Numbered from the stretch's first letter, positions 25,380 through 33,517 are shown. The stretch is 49,727 nt of DNA from Thalassobius sp. I31.1 (GCF_003031585.1 NZ_PWAA01000010.1:1-49727), one strand, 5' to 3'. Made by a program: numbers and translations. The notes: generated from the sequence alone by a model not told the origin.

Positions 25380-25592
25380 TCAGCGGCGGCAGGTCTTAAT
25401 GCCGAAGAGTGTATAGAGCGGGCAGAAACGCACAAGGGCCGTGCCGACAAAGACCAGCCCGGCGATGGTCGCGATGGTTTTCACCAGCCCACTGTCAAAC
25501 AGCGCAAGTCCCGACAGCCAGGCCAGAAGGATCAGGGCAACACCTGCGATAAGGCGAAACATGCGGTCAGTGCCGCCGACATTAGCGTTCAT
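25380..25592 (-). CDS. DUF2892/YgaP-transmembrane-type small membrane protein
   Basis: A 70-residue protein with two hydrophobic segments (LIAGVALILLAWLSGLALF and TIATIAGLVFVGTALVRF) and the family ending CPLYTLFGIKTCRR. The start MNANVGGTDRMFRLIAG is typical of the inner-membrane part of YgaP-like rhodanese proteins. These small proteins recur beside sulfur-transfer and persulfide dioxygenase genes. The two Cys near the C-terminus may carry sulfane sulfur, which is inference. It is first in the sulfide operon after the Crp/Fnr gene. Confidence 0.88.
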   Translation of the reverse strand: MNANVGGTDRMFRLIAGVALILLAWLSGLALFDSGLVKTIATIAGLVFVGTALVRFCPLYTLFGIKTCRR

Positions 25593-25629
25593 TTCGGGAT
25601 CTCCGGTTCAGTGATCCTTACCAGATAAC

Positions 25630-25663
25630 CCGACCACCTGGTCGGTTCGGTGACATTGTCACC
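25630..25663. promoter_or_regulatory. Two palindromes between the Crp/Fnr gene and the sulfide operon
   Basis: CCGACCACCTGGTCGG (25630-25645) and GGTGACATTGTCACC (25649-25663) are both perfect inverted repeats in a 78-base gap. The first shares CCGACC-N4-GGTCGG with the site before paaJ at 26510. They could be operators for the DUF2892 operon, or hairpins that end the crp transcript. Confidence 0.5.
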
Positions 25664-25670
25664 AAACGGG

Positions 25671-26339
25671 TTAAGCGGCGGTTTCCGCAAGCAGGCCCAG
25701 CGCTGTTTTATCCAACAGAGTGATCGTGCCCCGGCTTTGCGCCACCCATTCACGGCGCTGGAATTCCTGAAGCTGGCGCGAGATGACTTCGCGCGCGGTG
25801 CCAAGCTCTGCCGCCATTTTCTGATGGGTGGATTTGATCACATCCCCATCGCGCGACAATTCCAGCAGACGTTGCGCCAGGCGAATATCCATGCGCTGGA
25901 AGGCGATGTCTTCGATCACCTGAAACAGATCGGTGATGCGGCGGGAATAGGCGGTGAAAACAAAACGCCGGAAGGTTTCAGAGGTTGAGATCAGTTCTTC
26001 AAACACCGTGCGCGGGATGGCGGCGGCGACCACTTCGGTCTCAGCAATCCCTTCGGCAGAATAATCATCATAGGCCAGCAGGCAGGCCGTGGTCATGACA
26101 CAGCTTTCGCCCGCATTCACCCGGTACAGCACGATTTCACGCCCGCCTTCGGACAGTTGTTGAACGCGCACCGTGCCTTCCAGCAGAAGCAACAGGTTTT
26201 CAGGCGTTTTATCCGGACCGAAAATCACGGTATCCGGGGCCAGAGTCACAACTTTGCTGCGGGACACCAGTTGTTCTCGCAGGTCGGGTTTCAGTTGGGA
26301 CAGGCCCATGAACCGGTCGATCCAGTTTGAATAATCCAT
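25671..26339 (-). CDS. Crp/Fnr-family transcriptional regulator
   Basis: A 222-residue regulator. A cyclic-nucleotide-like beta-barrel spans about 20-130 (VTLAPDTVIFGPDKTPENLL ... GREIVLYRVNAGESCVMTTA), with Cys residues in SCVMTTACLL that could sense sulfide or redox state. The winged helix is at about 150-215 (IKSTHQKMAAELGTAREVIS, then RQLQEFQRREWV). It lacks an FNR-type Cys cluster at the N-terminus. The start MDYSNWIDRF at 26339 follows GAAACA; an upstream codon at 26402 is less likely. It heads the sulfide genes and diverges from paaJ by 236 bases; control of the sulfide operon is inferred. Confidence 0.88.
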   Translation of the reverse strand: MDYSNWIDRFMGLSQLKPDLREQLVSRSKVVTLAPDTVIFGPDKTPENLLLLLEGTVRVQQLSEGGREIVLYRVNAGESCVMTTACLLAYDDYSAEGIAETEVVAAAIPRTVFEELISTSETFRRFVFTAYSRRITDLFQVIEDIAFQRMDIRLAQRLLELSRDGDVIKSTHQKMAAELGTAREVISRQLQEFQRREWVAQSRGTITLLDKTALGLLAETAA

Positions 26340-26509
26340 TGTTTCTCTGCGCTTGTTTCTGGCTGTCGGGAAAGAATAGGCAGCCCCCTGCCCCGCGTCC
26401 ATGGGGAAACTGCATTTTACGACGCAACGCCACTTAATGTGTTACGACATTCACAGTAACGGGCAATTTAGTAACATTTCACTTGCAACGAATCTGATAA
26501 CCACCTATC

Positions 26510-26525
26510 CCGACCATGCGGTCGG
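26510..26525. promoter_or_regulatory. Candidate PaaR (TetR) operator before paaJ
   Basis: CCGACCATGCGGTCGG is an inverted repeat of 6-base arms around ATGC, 50 bases before the paaJ start. It shares ACC-N4-GGTCGG with 25630 and ACC-N4-GGTTGG with the paaG upstream site at 37231. Confidence 0.5.
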
Positions 26526-26575
26526 CTATTGATCCGCGCGAAATTCGCCACCGGAATGAAGGGAGCTTCAGAAAA

Positions 26576-27778
26576 ATGGACGCATTTATCTGCGACGCAA
26601 CGAGAACGCCGATCGGCCGCTATGGCGGGGCGCTGTCCTCTGTGCGCACCGATGATCTGGCAGCACATCCTATCGCAGCCCTGATGGCCCGTAATCCGCA
26701 GGTGGACTGGGCATCGGTTGATGACGTGATCTTTGGCGATGCCAACCAGGCCGGTGAAAGCAACCGCAATGTCGCCCGTATGGCAGCACTTTTGGCGGGC
26801 CTGCCGGTTGATGTGCCCGGTACCACTGTGAACCGTCTGTGTGCATCCGGTATGGATGCAGTTGGCATGGCCGCCCGTGGCATCAAAGCGGGTGATTACG
26901 ATCTGGCGATTGCCGGCGGTGTCGAAAGCATGTCACGCGCGCCTTTTGTGGTTGGCAAGCAGACCTCGGCCTTTGGGCGTGCGGCGCAGATGTTTGACAC
27001 CACCATTGGCTGGCGCTTCATCAATAAGAAGCTGCAGAAAATGTACGGCACGGATTCCATGCCTGAAACGGCGGACAATGTGGCGGCGGATTACAATGTA
27101 AACCGCGCAGATCAGGATGCTTTTGCCGCCCGCTCGCAAGCCCGCTGGGCGGCCGCACATGAGGCCGGTGTTTTTGCGGATGAGATTACCCCGGTAGAAG
27201 TGCCGCAGCGCAAGGGTGACCCGCTGATTGTGGACACGGACGAACATCCGCGCCCGGGCACAGATGCGGCGAAGCTTGCGAAACTGAAGGGCGTGAACGG
27301 CCCGGATCTGACCGTGACGGCAGGCAATGCCTCTGGCGTGAACGATGGGGCGGCGGCGATGTTGCTGGCGTCTGAAGCGGCTGTTGCGAAGAACGGTCTG
27401 ACGCCAATGGCGCGTATTGTTGGCATGTCTGCCGCAGGTGTTGAACCCCGCGTTATGGGCATTGGCCCTGTGCCTGCAACCCGTAAGGTTCTGACCCGTG
27501 CGGGTCTGCGCATTGAAGACATGGATGTCATTGAACTGAATGAAGCTTTCGCAAGCCAGGGGCTAGCGACCCTGCGCGAATTGGGCTTGTCTGATGACAC
27601 CGCGCATGTGAACCCAAATGGCGGGGCGATCGCGATTGGCCACCCGCTGGGCATGTCCGGTGCGCGTCTTGTTATGGCTGCGGCCTATCAACTGAAACGC
27701 ACCGGCGGGCGCTATGCGCTTTGCACCATGTGCGTGGGTGTCGGCCAGGGTGCTGCCATCATTATTGAGCGCGTATAA
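26576..27778 (+). CDS. paaJ: 3-oxoadipyl-CoA / 3-oxo-5,6-dehydrosuberyl-CoA thiolase
   Basis: A 400-residue thiolase. The nucleophile Cys is in NRLCASGMDAVGMAARG, the base His in NGGAIAIGHPLGMSGAR, and the second Cys in CTMCVGVGQGAA. It belongs to the PaaJ/PcaF group, which cleaves 3-oxoadipyl-CoA to succinyl-CoA and acetyl-CoA and also releases acetyl-CoA from the dehydrosuberyl intermediate. It starts at 26576 (MDAFICDATRTPIG) rather than 26516; the earlier codons overlap the operator at 26510. AAGGAGG follows its last codons and serves paaA, 12 bases on, so paaJ-paaA-paaBCDE are one operon. Confidence 0.93.
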   Translation: MDAFICDATRTPIGRYGGALSSVRTDDLAAHPIAALMARNPQVDWASVDDVIFGDANQAGESNRNVARMAALLAGLPVDVPGTTVNRLCASGMDAVGMAARGIKAGDYDLAIAGGVESMSRAPFVVGKQTSAFGRAAQMFDTTIGWRFINKKLQKMYGTDSMPETADNVAADYNVNRADQDAFAARSQARWAAAHEAGVFADEITPVEVPQRKGDPLIVDTDEHPRPGTDAAKLAKLKGVNGPDLTVTAGNASGVNDGAAAMLLASEAAVAKNGLTPMARIVGMSAAGVEPRVMGIGPVPATRKVLTRAGLRIEDMDVIELNEAFASQGLATLRELGLSDDTAHVNPNGGAIAIGHPLGMSGARLVMAAAYQLKRTGGRYALCTMCVGVGQGAAIIIERV

Positions 27779-27790
27779 GGAGGATCACCA

Positions 27791-28783
27791 ATGTATGCAC
27801 AAATGGTAAAATCCGCAGGAAACGGCGTTAAATCCCGCGAAGACATGTCGGATCAGGAACGCGAGTTCCAGGACAAGATCGACGCGGATATCAAGATTGA
27901 ACCGCGTGACTGGATGCCGGATGATTACCGCGCAACCCTGATCCGCCAGATGGGCCAACACGCCCATTCCGAGATCGTTGGTCAGCTGCCCGAAGGCAAC
28001 TGGATCACCCGCGCACCCACACTGGAGCGCAAAGCCATTCTGCTTGCGAAAGTGCAGGATGAAGCAGGCCATGGCCTGTACCTGTATTCCGCGGCTGAAA
28101 CCCTTGGTGTGACCCGGGATGAGCTGACGGAAATGCTGTTGGACGGGCGAATGAAATATTCATCCATCTTCAACTATCCCACCCTGAACTGGGCCGATAT
28201 TGGCGCGGTCGGCTGGCTTGTGGATGGGGCCGCGATCATGAACCAGGTACCGCTGCAACGCACATCTTATGGCCCCTATTCCCGCGCGATGATCCGGATT
28301 TGTAAGGAAGAAAGCTTTCACCAGCGTCAGGGGTATGACGCGATCCGCAAGATGGCAGAAGGCACTGTTGCGCAGAAGAAAATGGCGCAGGATGCATTGA
28401 ACCGCCTCTGGTATCCGTCGCTTATGATGTTCGGCCCGTCTGACAAAGATTCTGTGCATTCCGCGCAAAGCATGGCCTGGAAAATCAAGATCAACACCAA
28501 TGATGAGCTGCGCCAGAAATTCGTTGATCAGACCGTGCCACAGATTGAATATCTTGGCCTGGATCTGCCCGACACAGGCATCACCTGGAACGCAGAACGC
28601 GGCCATTATGATTACACCGATCCGGACTGGTCCGAATTCTTTGACGTCATCAAAGGCAACGGTCCCTGCAATGTGGATCGCCTGGCCACACGTAACAAAG
28701 CCTGGGACGACGGTGCCTGGGTGCGTGATGGTCTGCTGGCCAATGCCCGCAAGAAAGCCGCTGCCAAAATGGCCGCCGAATAA
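27791..28783 (+). CDS. paaA: Phenylacetyl-CoA 1,2-epoxidase, catalytic subunit PaaA
   Basis: A 330-residue ferritin-fold subunit. The diiron ligands are visible in [24 protein letters not shown] (ExxH) and [11 protein letters not shown] (ExxH). It binds phenylacetyl-CoA and O2 and makes the 1,2-epoxide in a complex with PaaB and PaaC, with electrons from PaaE. Length and sequence are standard, beginning [12 protein letters not shown] with AAGGAGG 7 bases before. The gap to paaB (94 bases) is filled by a perfectly tiled four-helix structure, unlike the tight spacing of the other subunits. Confidence 0.97.
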   Translation: MYAQMVKSAGNGVKSREDMSDQEREFQDKIDADIKIEPRDWMPDDYRATLIRQMGQHAHSEIVGQLPEGNWITRAPTLERKAILLAKVQDEAGHGLYLYSAAETLGVTRDELTEMLLDGRMKYSSIFNYPTLNWADIGAVGWLVDGAAIMNQVPLQRTSYGPYSRAMIRICKEESFHQRQGYDAIRKMAEGTVAQKKMAQDALNRLWYPSLMMFGPSDKDSVHSAQSMAWKIKINTNDELRQKFVDQTVPQIEYLGLDLPDTGITWNAERGHYDYTDPDWSEFFDVIKGNGPCNVDRLATRNKAWDDGAWVRDGLLANARKKAAAKMAAE

Positions 28784-28790
28784 TATCGCC

Positions 28791-28848
28791 GTGCTCATCA
28801 CCCTTTGCAGGGTTCTTCGCGAAGAAATCCGCCAGGATTGATGAGCAC
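28791..28848 (+). ncRNA. Perfectly tiled four-way-junction RNA element between paaA and paaB
   Basis: GTGCTCATCA (28791-28800) pairs with TGATGAGCAC (28839-28848). Inside, with no unpaired base at the junction, are three hairpins: CCCTTTGCAGGG (28801-28812), the palindrome TTCTTCGCGAAGAA (28813-28826), and ATCCGCCAGGAT (28827-28838). All 58 bases are assigned to stems or hairpin loops. It lies 7 bases after the paaA stop and 28 before the paaB start, so it is part of the paa mRNA; as DNA it could form a cruciform. Function is unknown: mRNA stability or processing, or a mobile repeat, are options. Confidence 0.6.
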
Positions 28849-28876
28849 CTCCCCCGCAAGGAAAAGGAGACAGCAA

Positions 28877-29161
28877 ATGCAAAACGAATGGCCCCTCTGG
28901 GAAATTTTTATCCGTGGTCAACATGGCATGAGCCACCGCCACGTCGGATCGCTTCATGCACCGGACGCCGAAATGGCGATCAAAAACGCTCGCGACGTCT
29001 ACACCCGCCGCAATGAAGGCGTGTCCATCTGGGCGGTTGAGGCAAAACACATTGCCGCCACAACCCCGGGTGAAAAAGGCCCGCTCTTTGAACCAAGCGA
29101 GAGCAAAGTCTATCGCCACCCGACTTTCTTTGACATCCCTGAAGAAGTGGGGGCGATGTAA
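28877..29161 (+). CDS. paaB: Phenylacetyl-CoA 1,2-epoxidase subunit PaaB
   Basis: A 94-residue structural subunit that bridges the PaaA-PaaC heterodimers in the epoxidase complex. The family head NEWPLWEIFIRGQHGMSHRH and the central GSLHAPDAEMAIKNARDVY are clear, with YTRRNEGVSIWVV-like text following. It begins at 28877 after AAGGAGA; the frame extends to 28805 but only through the structured region. Its stop overlaps paaC by one base (TAATG). Confidence 0.96.
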   Translation: MQNEWPLWEIFIRGQHGMSHRHVGSLHAPDAEMAIKNARDVYTRRNEGVSIWAVEAKHIAATTPGEKGPLFEPSESKVYRHPTFFDIPEEVGAM

Positions 29162-29928
29162 TGTCTGCCGTTGATCAACAGGCCCTGTTCCAGTTCCTGC
29201 TGCGCATGGGGGATAACACGCTGGTGCTGGGACATCGCGTATCTGAATGGTGCGGGCATGCGCCTGTGCTGGAAGAAGATATCGCGCTGGCGAACACCGC
29301 CCTGGACCTGATCGGTCAGACACAGTTCTGGCTGGGTCTTGCCGGTGAAGTTGAAGGCAAAGGTCAGGATGCCGATGCACTAGCCTTCCGCCGGGATGTC
29401 TGGGATTTCCGTAACTTCCTGATCTGCGAAATGCCCAACGGCGATTTCGGTCAGACCCTGATGCGCCAGTTTCTCTTCGACGCCTGGGCCTCTGTAACAC
29501 TGGCACATCTGCAGAAATCATCGGATGAACGCGTGGCCGGTATCGCAGCCAAAGCGTCTAAAGAAGTTGCCTATCACCTGGAACGGTCCGCAGATACAGT
29601 GGTTGGTCTTGGCGATGGCACGGAAGAGAGCCACAAACGCATGCAGGCGGCGCTTGATTATCTCTGGCCTTACGTGGGTGAGATGTTTGCCTCTGACGAT
29701 GTGGATGCTGCCATGGTTTCCGCCGGGATTGCCCCTGATCCGGCCAGCCTGCGCGGGGAATATGACGCGATCATCACCCGTGTTCTGACCCAGGCGACCC
29801 TGGATATTCCACAAAGCACATTTGCCCATAAAGGCGGGCGTGACGGGTCTATCCATACGGAACACCTGGGCCATCTGCTGACGTCTATGCAATGGCTGCA
29901 ACGTGTCTATCCGGATGCGAGCTGGTGA
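29161..29928 (+). CDS. paaC: Phenylacetyl-CoA 1,2-epoxidase subunit PaaC
   Basis: A 255-residue ferritin-fold partner of PaaA that lacks a full set of diiron ligands. Segments such as LGHRVSEWCGHAPVLEEDIA, QFLFDAWASVTLAHL and KEVAYHLERSADTVVGLGDG are characteristic. It stabilises PaaA and completes the CoA-binding surface. It starts one base into the paaB stop (TAATG) and ends one base before paaD, so expression is coupled. Confidence 0.96.
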   Translation: MSAVDQQALFQFLLRMGDNTLVLGHRVSEWCGHAPVLEEDIALANTALDLIGQTQFWLGLAGEVEGKGQDADALAFRRDVWDFRNFLICEMPNGDFGQTLMRQFLFDAWASVTLAHLQKSSDERVAGIAAKASKEVAYHLERSADTVVGLGDGTEESHKRMQAALDYLWPYVGEMFASDDVDAAMVSAGIAPDPASLRGEYDAIITRVLTQATLDIPQSTFAHKGGRDGSIHTEHLGHLLTSMQWLQRVYPDASW

Positions 29929-29929
29929 T

Positions 29930-30403
29930 ATGACACAGGCGGTGGAACATCCCCCACTTGATCAAGTCTGGGACTGGCTGCATGCCGTTCCAGATCCGGA
30001 AATTCCTGTGATTTCCCTTACCGATCTTGGGATTATCCGTGATGTAGCCTATGAGGGCGACACGCTGGTTGTCACCGTCACACCCACCTATTCCGGCTGC
30101 CCGGCGACATCGATCATCAACCTTGATATCGAAACTGCGCTGCGCGACCAGGGCATGACAAACATCCGCCTGAAACAGCAGATCTTCCCGCCCTGGACCA
30201 CCGACTGGCTGACGCCAACGGGTGCGAAAAAGCTTGAAAAATACGGCATCGCCCCGCCCACTGCGGCGGGTGGGCCAAAACGCTGCCCCCATTGTGGTGG
30301 CGCAAACCTTGAAAAACTCAGCCAGTTCGGATCGACCCCCTGCAAGGCGCAGTGGAAATGCACCGACTGTCTTGAACCTTTTGACTACTTCAAATGCATC
30401 TAA
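29930..30403 (+). CDS. paaD: PaaD, iron-sulfur assembly-type protein for the epoxidase
   Basis: A 157-residue protein. The N-terminal MIP18/DUF59 domain (about 15-95) has DPEIPVISLTDLGIIRDV and PTYSGCPATSIINLDI, including the conserved Cys of SufT-like proteins. The C-terminal part has a zinc-ribbon-like Cys pattern (CPHCGG ... CKAQWKCTDC ... FKCI). It is needed for assembly of the metal centres of PaaE or PaaA. The ATG at 29930 is 1 base after paaC stops. Length is slightly shorter than in E. coli. Confidence 0.94.
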   Translation: MTQAVEHPPLDQVWDWLHAVPDPEIPVISLTDLGIIRDVAYEGDTLVVTVTPTYSGCPATSIINLDIETALRDQGMTNIRLKQQIFPPWTTDWLTPTGAKKLEKYGIAPPTAAGGPKRCPHCGGANLEKLSQFGSTPCKAQWKCTDCLEPFDYFKCI

Positions 30404-30427
30404 AGCGGTGCTGACAGGGAGGATACT

Positions 30428-31501
30428 ATGGCCCGTTTCCACGAGCTGATCGTTACCGATATTCACAAGACCATCCGCGATGCGGTGGTTGTGACGCTGA
30501 AACCTGCCAATGATGCGGATGCAGCGGAATTTGATTTCACCCAGGGTCAGTACCTGACCTTCCGTCAGGATTTCGACGGCGAAGAACTGCGCCGCAGCTA
30601 TTCGATCTGTGCCGGCAAAGATGAAGGTCTGCTGCAGGTTGGTATCAAACGCGTTGATGGTGGTGCTTTTTCCACCTGGGCAAATGAAGACCTGAAAGAG
30701 GGCGACAAGATCGAAGCCCTGCCCCCGATGGGGGGTTTCTTCACGCCGCTGGATGCTTTAAGCCAGAAACAATATCTGGGGTTTGCGGGCGGCTCTGGCA
30801 TCACACCTGTGCTGTCGATCATCAAGACCACCCTGGAAGCAGAACAGAATAGCCGCTTCACACTGGTTTATGCCAATAAATCCGTGACTGCGATCATGTT
30901 CCGTGAAGAAATCGAAGACCTGAAAAACGCCTATATGGGGCGTTTCAACGTCATCCATATTCTGGAAAGTGACGCCCAGGACATTGATCTGTTCACAGGT
31001 CTTGTGACCGAAGAAAAATGCGCCGAGCTGTTCAAAGGCTGGATCGACATTGAACATGTGGACACGGCCTTTATCTGCGGTCCTGAACCGATGATGCTGG
31101 GCATTGCCTCTGCGCTTCGCGGTGCTGGCCTGGATGACGCACAGATCAAGTTTGAACTTTTTGCATCTTCCCAGCCGGGGCGCGCGAAAAAGAAAGCGGC
31201 CAGCAGCGCAACAAGCAGTGCGGGCGCGACATCGGCTGCGATCACGCTGGATGGCGCCACACAGACTATCACCATGGATCGCGACACCAGTATTCTGGAC
31301 GCGGCGCGTGACAATAACATGGATGCGCCCTGGGCCTGTAAGGCGGGCGTGTGTTCGACCTGCCGCTGTAAGGTTCTGGAAGGCGAGGTTGAGATGGCCG
31401 CGAACCATGCACTGGAAGATTACGAGGTGGCAAAGGGCTATGTTTTGTCCTGTCAGGCCTATCCCGTGACCGATAAGGTTGTCGTGGATTACGACCAGTA
31501 A
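30428..31501 (+). CDS. paaE: PaaE, phenylacetyl-CoA epoxidase reductase
   Basis: A 357-residue reductase that feeds electrons from NADPH to the PaaA diiron site. The N-terminal half has the FAD-binding RRSYSICAGKDE and an NAD(P) domain (GFAGGSGITPVLSIIK). The C-terminal plant-type 2Fe-2S domain has CKAGVCSTCRCKV and a final Cys in LSCQAYP (Cx4Cx2C...C). A Ser/Ala-rich linker joins them. GGAGG lies 7 bases before the start. A strong terminator follows, so it ends the main epoxidase operon. Confidence 0.96.
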   Translation: MARFHELIVTDIHKTIRDAVVVTLKPANDADAAEFDFTQGQYLTFRQDFDGEELRRSYSICAGKDEGLLQVGIKRVDGGAFSTWANEDLKEGDKIEALPPMGGFFTPLDALSQKQYLGFAGGSGITPVLSIIKTTLEAEQNSRFTLVYANKSVTAIMFREEIEDLKNAYMGRFNVIHILESDAQDIDLFTGLVTEEKCAELFKGWIDIEHVDTAFICGPEPMMLGIASALRGAGLDDAQIKFELFASSQPGRAKKKAASSATSSAGATSAAITLDGATQTITMDRDTSILDAARDNNMDAPWACKAGVCSTCRCKVLEGEVEMAANHALEDYEVAKGYVLSCQAYPVTDKVVVDYDQ

Positions 31502-31509
31502 ATTTCAGA

Positions 31510-31541
31510 AAGCCCGCCCTTTCCGGCGGGCTTTTTCTTTA
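31510..31541 (+). terminator. Strong intrinsic terminator after paaE
   Basis: GCCCGCC (31512-31518) pairs with GGCGGGC (31525-31531) around CTTTCC, flanked by AA/TT and followed by TTTTCTTT. It ends only 17 bases before the next ATG, which must depend on readthrough or on a promoter overlapping this element. Confidence 0.9.
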
Positions 31542-31557
31542 AGGAATGAGGGAAAAG

Positions 31558-32316
31558 ATGACCGAAGATATGTCCATTGAAAGCTATCTCGCCCAGGGCG
31601 GCGTTCTGAGCAACCCACATAACGTGCCATCCCGATACCGCGCGGAACTGTTGAAACTGATGACCAGTTTTGTTGACAGTGAACTGGCGGGGGCTGCAGG
31701 CTTTGCGGATATCATCAACCTTGGGCCGGGCATCAAATCCCGGATTGCGGCGGCCAGGATCGTTCTGGAAAAGACGGATCACGCGGACAAGGTCTTGAAG
31801 ATCATGGCCGAATTTGGCGTGGATGCGGAACGTTACGCGGCACACCACCCATGGACCGCCCGCCTGGATCGTGAGGCCGCCATCGGCACACAGCGCCACG
31901 AACAGGACATGCGCCTTGCGGTCTTTAACTATCCGCTGACGACATGGGCGGATGCTGTGGTGATGAACCTTTTGATGGGGCGTGCCGTGGGCGTGCAACT
32001 GCTGGATTTTCAGACGCTATCCTATCAGCCTCTGGCAGAGGCCTTCCGCGCCATAGCACCTGTAGAGACCCGCCATGCGGAACTGGCGGAAGAAGGGCTT
32101 GTGGCCCTGATCGCAGAGACTGATGCCGCAGAACTTCAGGCCTCGGTCGATTATTGGTGGCCACGGGTTGCTGCCAGTTTTGGCACTGCCGATGCAAGTC
32201 GCATTGATGCCCTGAAAGCCATGGGCCTGCGCCGCAGCAGCCCAGACGAAATGCGCACCCGCTGGGAAGCGGAAGCCAAAGCTGTGTTGACCCAAATCGG
32301 GCTGAATGCCAGATAA
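31558..32316 (+). CDS. PaaA-like ferritin-fold (phenylacetate catabolic family) protein
   Basis: A 252-residue helical protein of the PaaA/PaaC superfamily. EDMRLAVFNYPLTTWADAVV resembles the Paa[14 protein letters not shown] segment, and PVETRHAELAEEGL gives an ExxH-type ligand pair. DSELAGAAGFADII may supply the first Glu, so a diiron or dimetal site is possible. Its substrate is unknown; it may be an accessory oxygenase or a scaffold for the epoxidase. The start at 31558 has GAGGGAAA upstream; an ATG at 31546 is not preferred. It follows a strong terminator, unlike the core paa genes. Confidence 0.78.
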   Translation: MTEDMSIESYLAQGGVLSNPHNVPSRYRAELLKLMTSFVDSELAGAAGFADIINLGPGIKSRIAAARIVLEKTDHADKVLKIMAEFGVDAERYAAHHPWTARLDREAAIGTQRHEQDMRLAVFNYPLTTWADAVVMNLLMGRAVGVQLLDFQTLSYQPLAEAFRAIAPVETRHAELAEEGLVALIAETDAAELQASVDYWWPRVAASFGTADASRIDALKAMGLRRSSPDEMRTRWEAEAKAVLTQIGLNAR

Positions 32317-32375
32317 ACCGGTTGCCAGAGGCGGGCAGGAATGATTGGCTGGTCCTGACCAATTAAGGAATTCTC

Positions 32376-32963
32376 ATGCCCCCTGTCTGCTCCTGGCCCG
32401 CGCCCGTCACGCTGAACGGTGACCATGTCATTCTTGCGCCCTTGTCGCATGATCACGCTGAAGGACTGAAAGCCGCCTGCGCCGAAATACCCGGGCTCTG
32501 GTATACCTCTGTGCCCATGCCCGACGGGATGGAAGCCGAGATTACCCGCCGACTGTCCCAACCTGACATGCAACCTTTCACGGTGATGACGCCGGATGGC
32601 ACGCCTGTGGGCATGACGACATTCATGAACATTGACGCCGCAAACCGCCGGGTTGAGATCGGATCCACCTGGTACGCGAAATCCGTGCAGCGCAGTGGGC
32701 TGAATACGGAAGCGAAGCTGTTGCTGCTCACCCATGCGTTTGAGGATCTGGATTGCATCGCAGTGGAGTTCCGCACCCATTTCATGAACCACGCCAGTCG
32801 CAACGCCATCGCCCGTCTTGGTGCAAAACAGGATGGCATCCTGCGCAATCACATGATCAGCCCCGATGGCAGTATGCGCGATACGGTCTGTTTTTCAATC
32901 ATCAAAGGCGAATGGCCCACCGTCAAAATGAACCTGCAACACAGGTTACGACCTCTCGGCTGA
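32376..32963 (+). CDS. GNAT-family acetyltransferase (RimJ/RimL-like)
   Basis: A 195-residue acetyltransferase. The fold is seen in VGMTTFMNIDAANRRVEIGS (central strands) and QRSGLNTEAKLLLLTHAFED, the acetyl-CoA loop and helix, followed by NHASRNAIARLGAKQDGILR, typical of the RimJ/RimL group. These acetylate N-terminal amines or small amines in the cytoplasm; the target is not predictable. It sits 59 bases after the PaaA-like gene and is convergent with the MarR gene, with an 18-base overlap at the 3' ends. Confidence 0.86.
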   Translation: MPPVCSWPAPVTLNGDHVILAPLSHDHAEGLKAACAEIPGLWYTSVPMPDGMEAEITRRLSQPDMQPFTVMTPDGTPVGMTTFMNIDAANRRVEIGSTWYAKSVQRSGLNTEAKLLLLTHAFEDLDCIAVEFRTHFMNHASRNAIARLGAKQDGILRNHMISPDGSMRDTVCFSIIKGEWPTVKMNLQHRLRPLG

Positions 32964-33506
32964 GCCTGTTTCTTTGAAAGAAACAGGGCCGGATTCTTTC
33001 AAAGAATCCGTTTCGCCGCCTTCCATCCGCGACAGCGCCAGTTGCAGCGCGTCGGCAAGATCGTTCAGCTGGGCATCACTCATCACGCCCTCAAAAATAT
33101 CTCTGTCATTGTCGGCCACGGCTGACATGGTCACTTCAATATGCGCAGCACCCTTTTCCGTCAACTGCACAAAACGGCTGCGCTTATCTTCCGGATTGTC
33201 TGCGCGGGTAACATAACCGACCCCTTCAAACTGCTTCAGAAGTTTCGTCATTCCGCCAGAGGTGATCAGCACCGCCCGCCAAAGTTCTGACGGTGTCATG
33301 CGACGATCCTGTTGTGCACGCAGGGCCACAAGGGTTTCAAACCCTGCATCTGTCAGCCCGTATGTCGCCAGCACCGGATTTGTTTTTGCCTCGACAATCT
33401 CACTCAACCGGTAAGCGCCCAGGACCACCCGACATGCCGGCGTCAGAGCTTCTGGCCAGTTTTCCTGTAGTTTTGCCTGAATTTCAGAGACCGAAGCTTT
33501 TCCCAT
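32946..33506 (-). CDS. MarR-family transcriptional regulator of the divergent PACE efflux gene
   Basis: A 186-residue regulator. The winged helix spans about 50-130 (TPSELWRAVLITSGGMTKLL, KQFEGVGYVTRADNPEDKRS, then RFVQLTEKG). The last ~20 residues (DSLKESGPVSFKETGSAERS) are encoded by two perfect DNA palindromes and look like an add-on that is not part of the MarR fold. The start MGKASVSEIQ at 33506 is preferred; longer forms read through the operator region. It is divergent from the PACE transporter across a 78-base gap with two matching operators, so it likely represses that gene. Confidence 0.88.
   Translation of the reverse strand: MGKASVSEIQAKLQENWPEALTPACRVVLGAYRLSEIVEAKTNPVLATYGLTDAGFETLVALRAQQDRRMTPSELWRAVLITSGGMTKLLKQFEGVGYVTRADNPEDKRSRFVQLTEKGAAHIEVTMSAVADNDRDIFEGVMSDAQLNDLADALQLALSRMEGGETDSLKESGPVSFKETGSAERS
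32965..33009. terminator. Double perfect palindrome at the convergent GNAT/MarR ends
   Basis: A 23-base palindrome at 32965-32987 (arms CCTGTTTCTTT / AAAGAAACAGG around one G) is followed by a 19-base one at 32991-33009 (GGATTCTTT / AAAGAATCC around one C). Both lie inside the MarR coding end, just past the GNAT stop. They may act as a two-way terminator. Confidence 0.6.
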
Positions 33507-33517
33507 CACAACACCAT

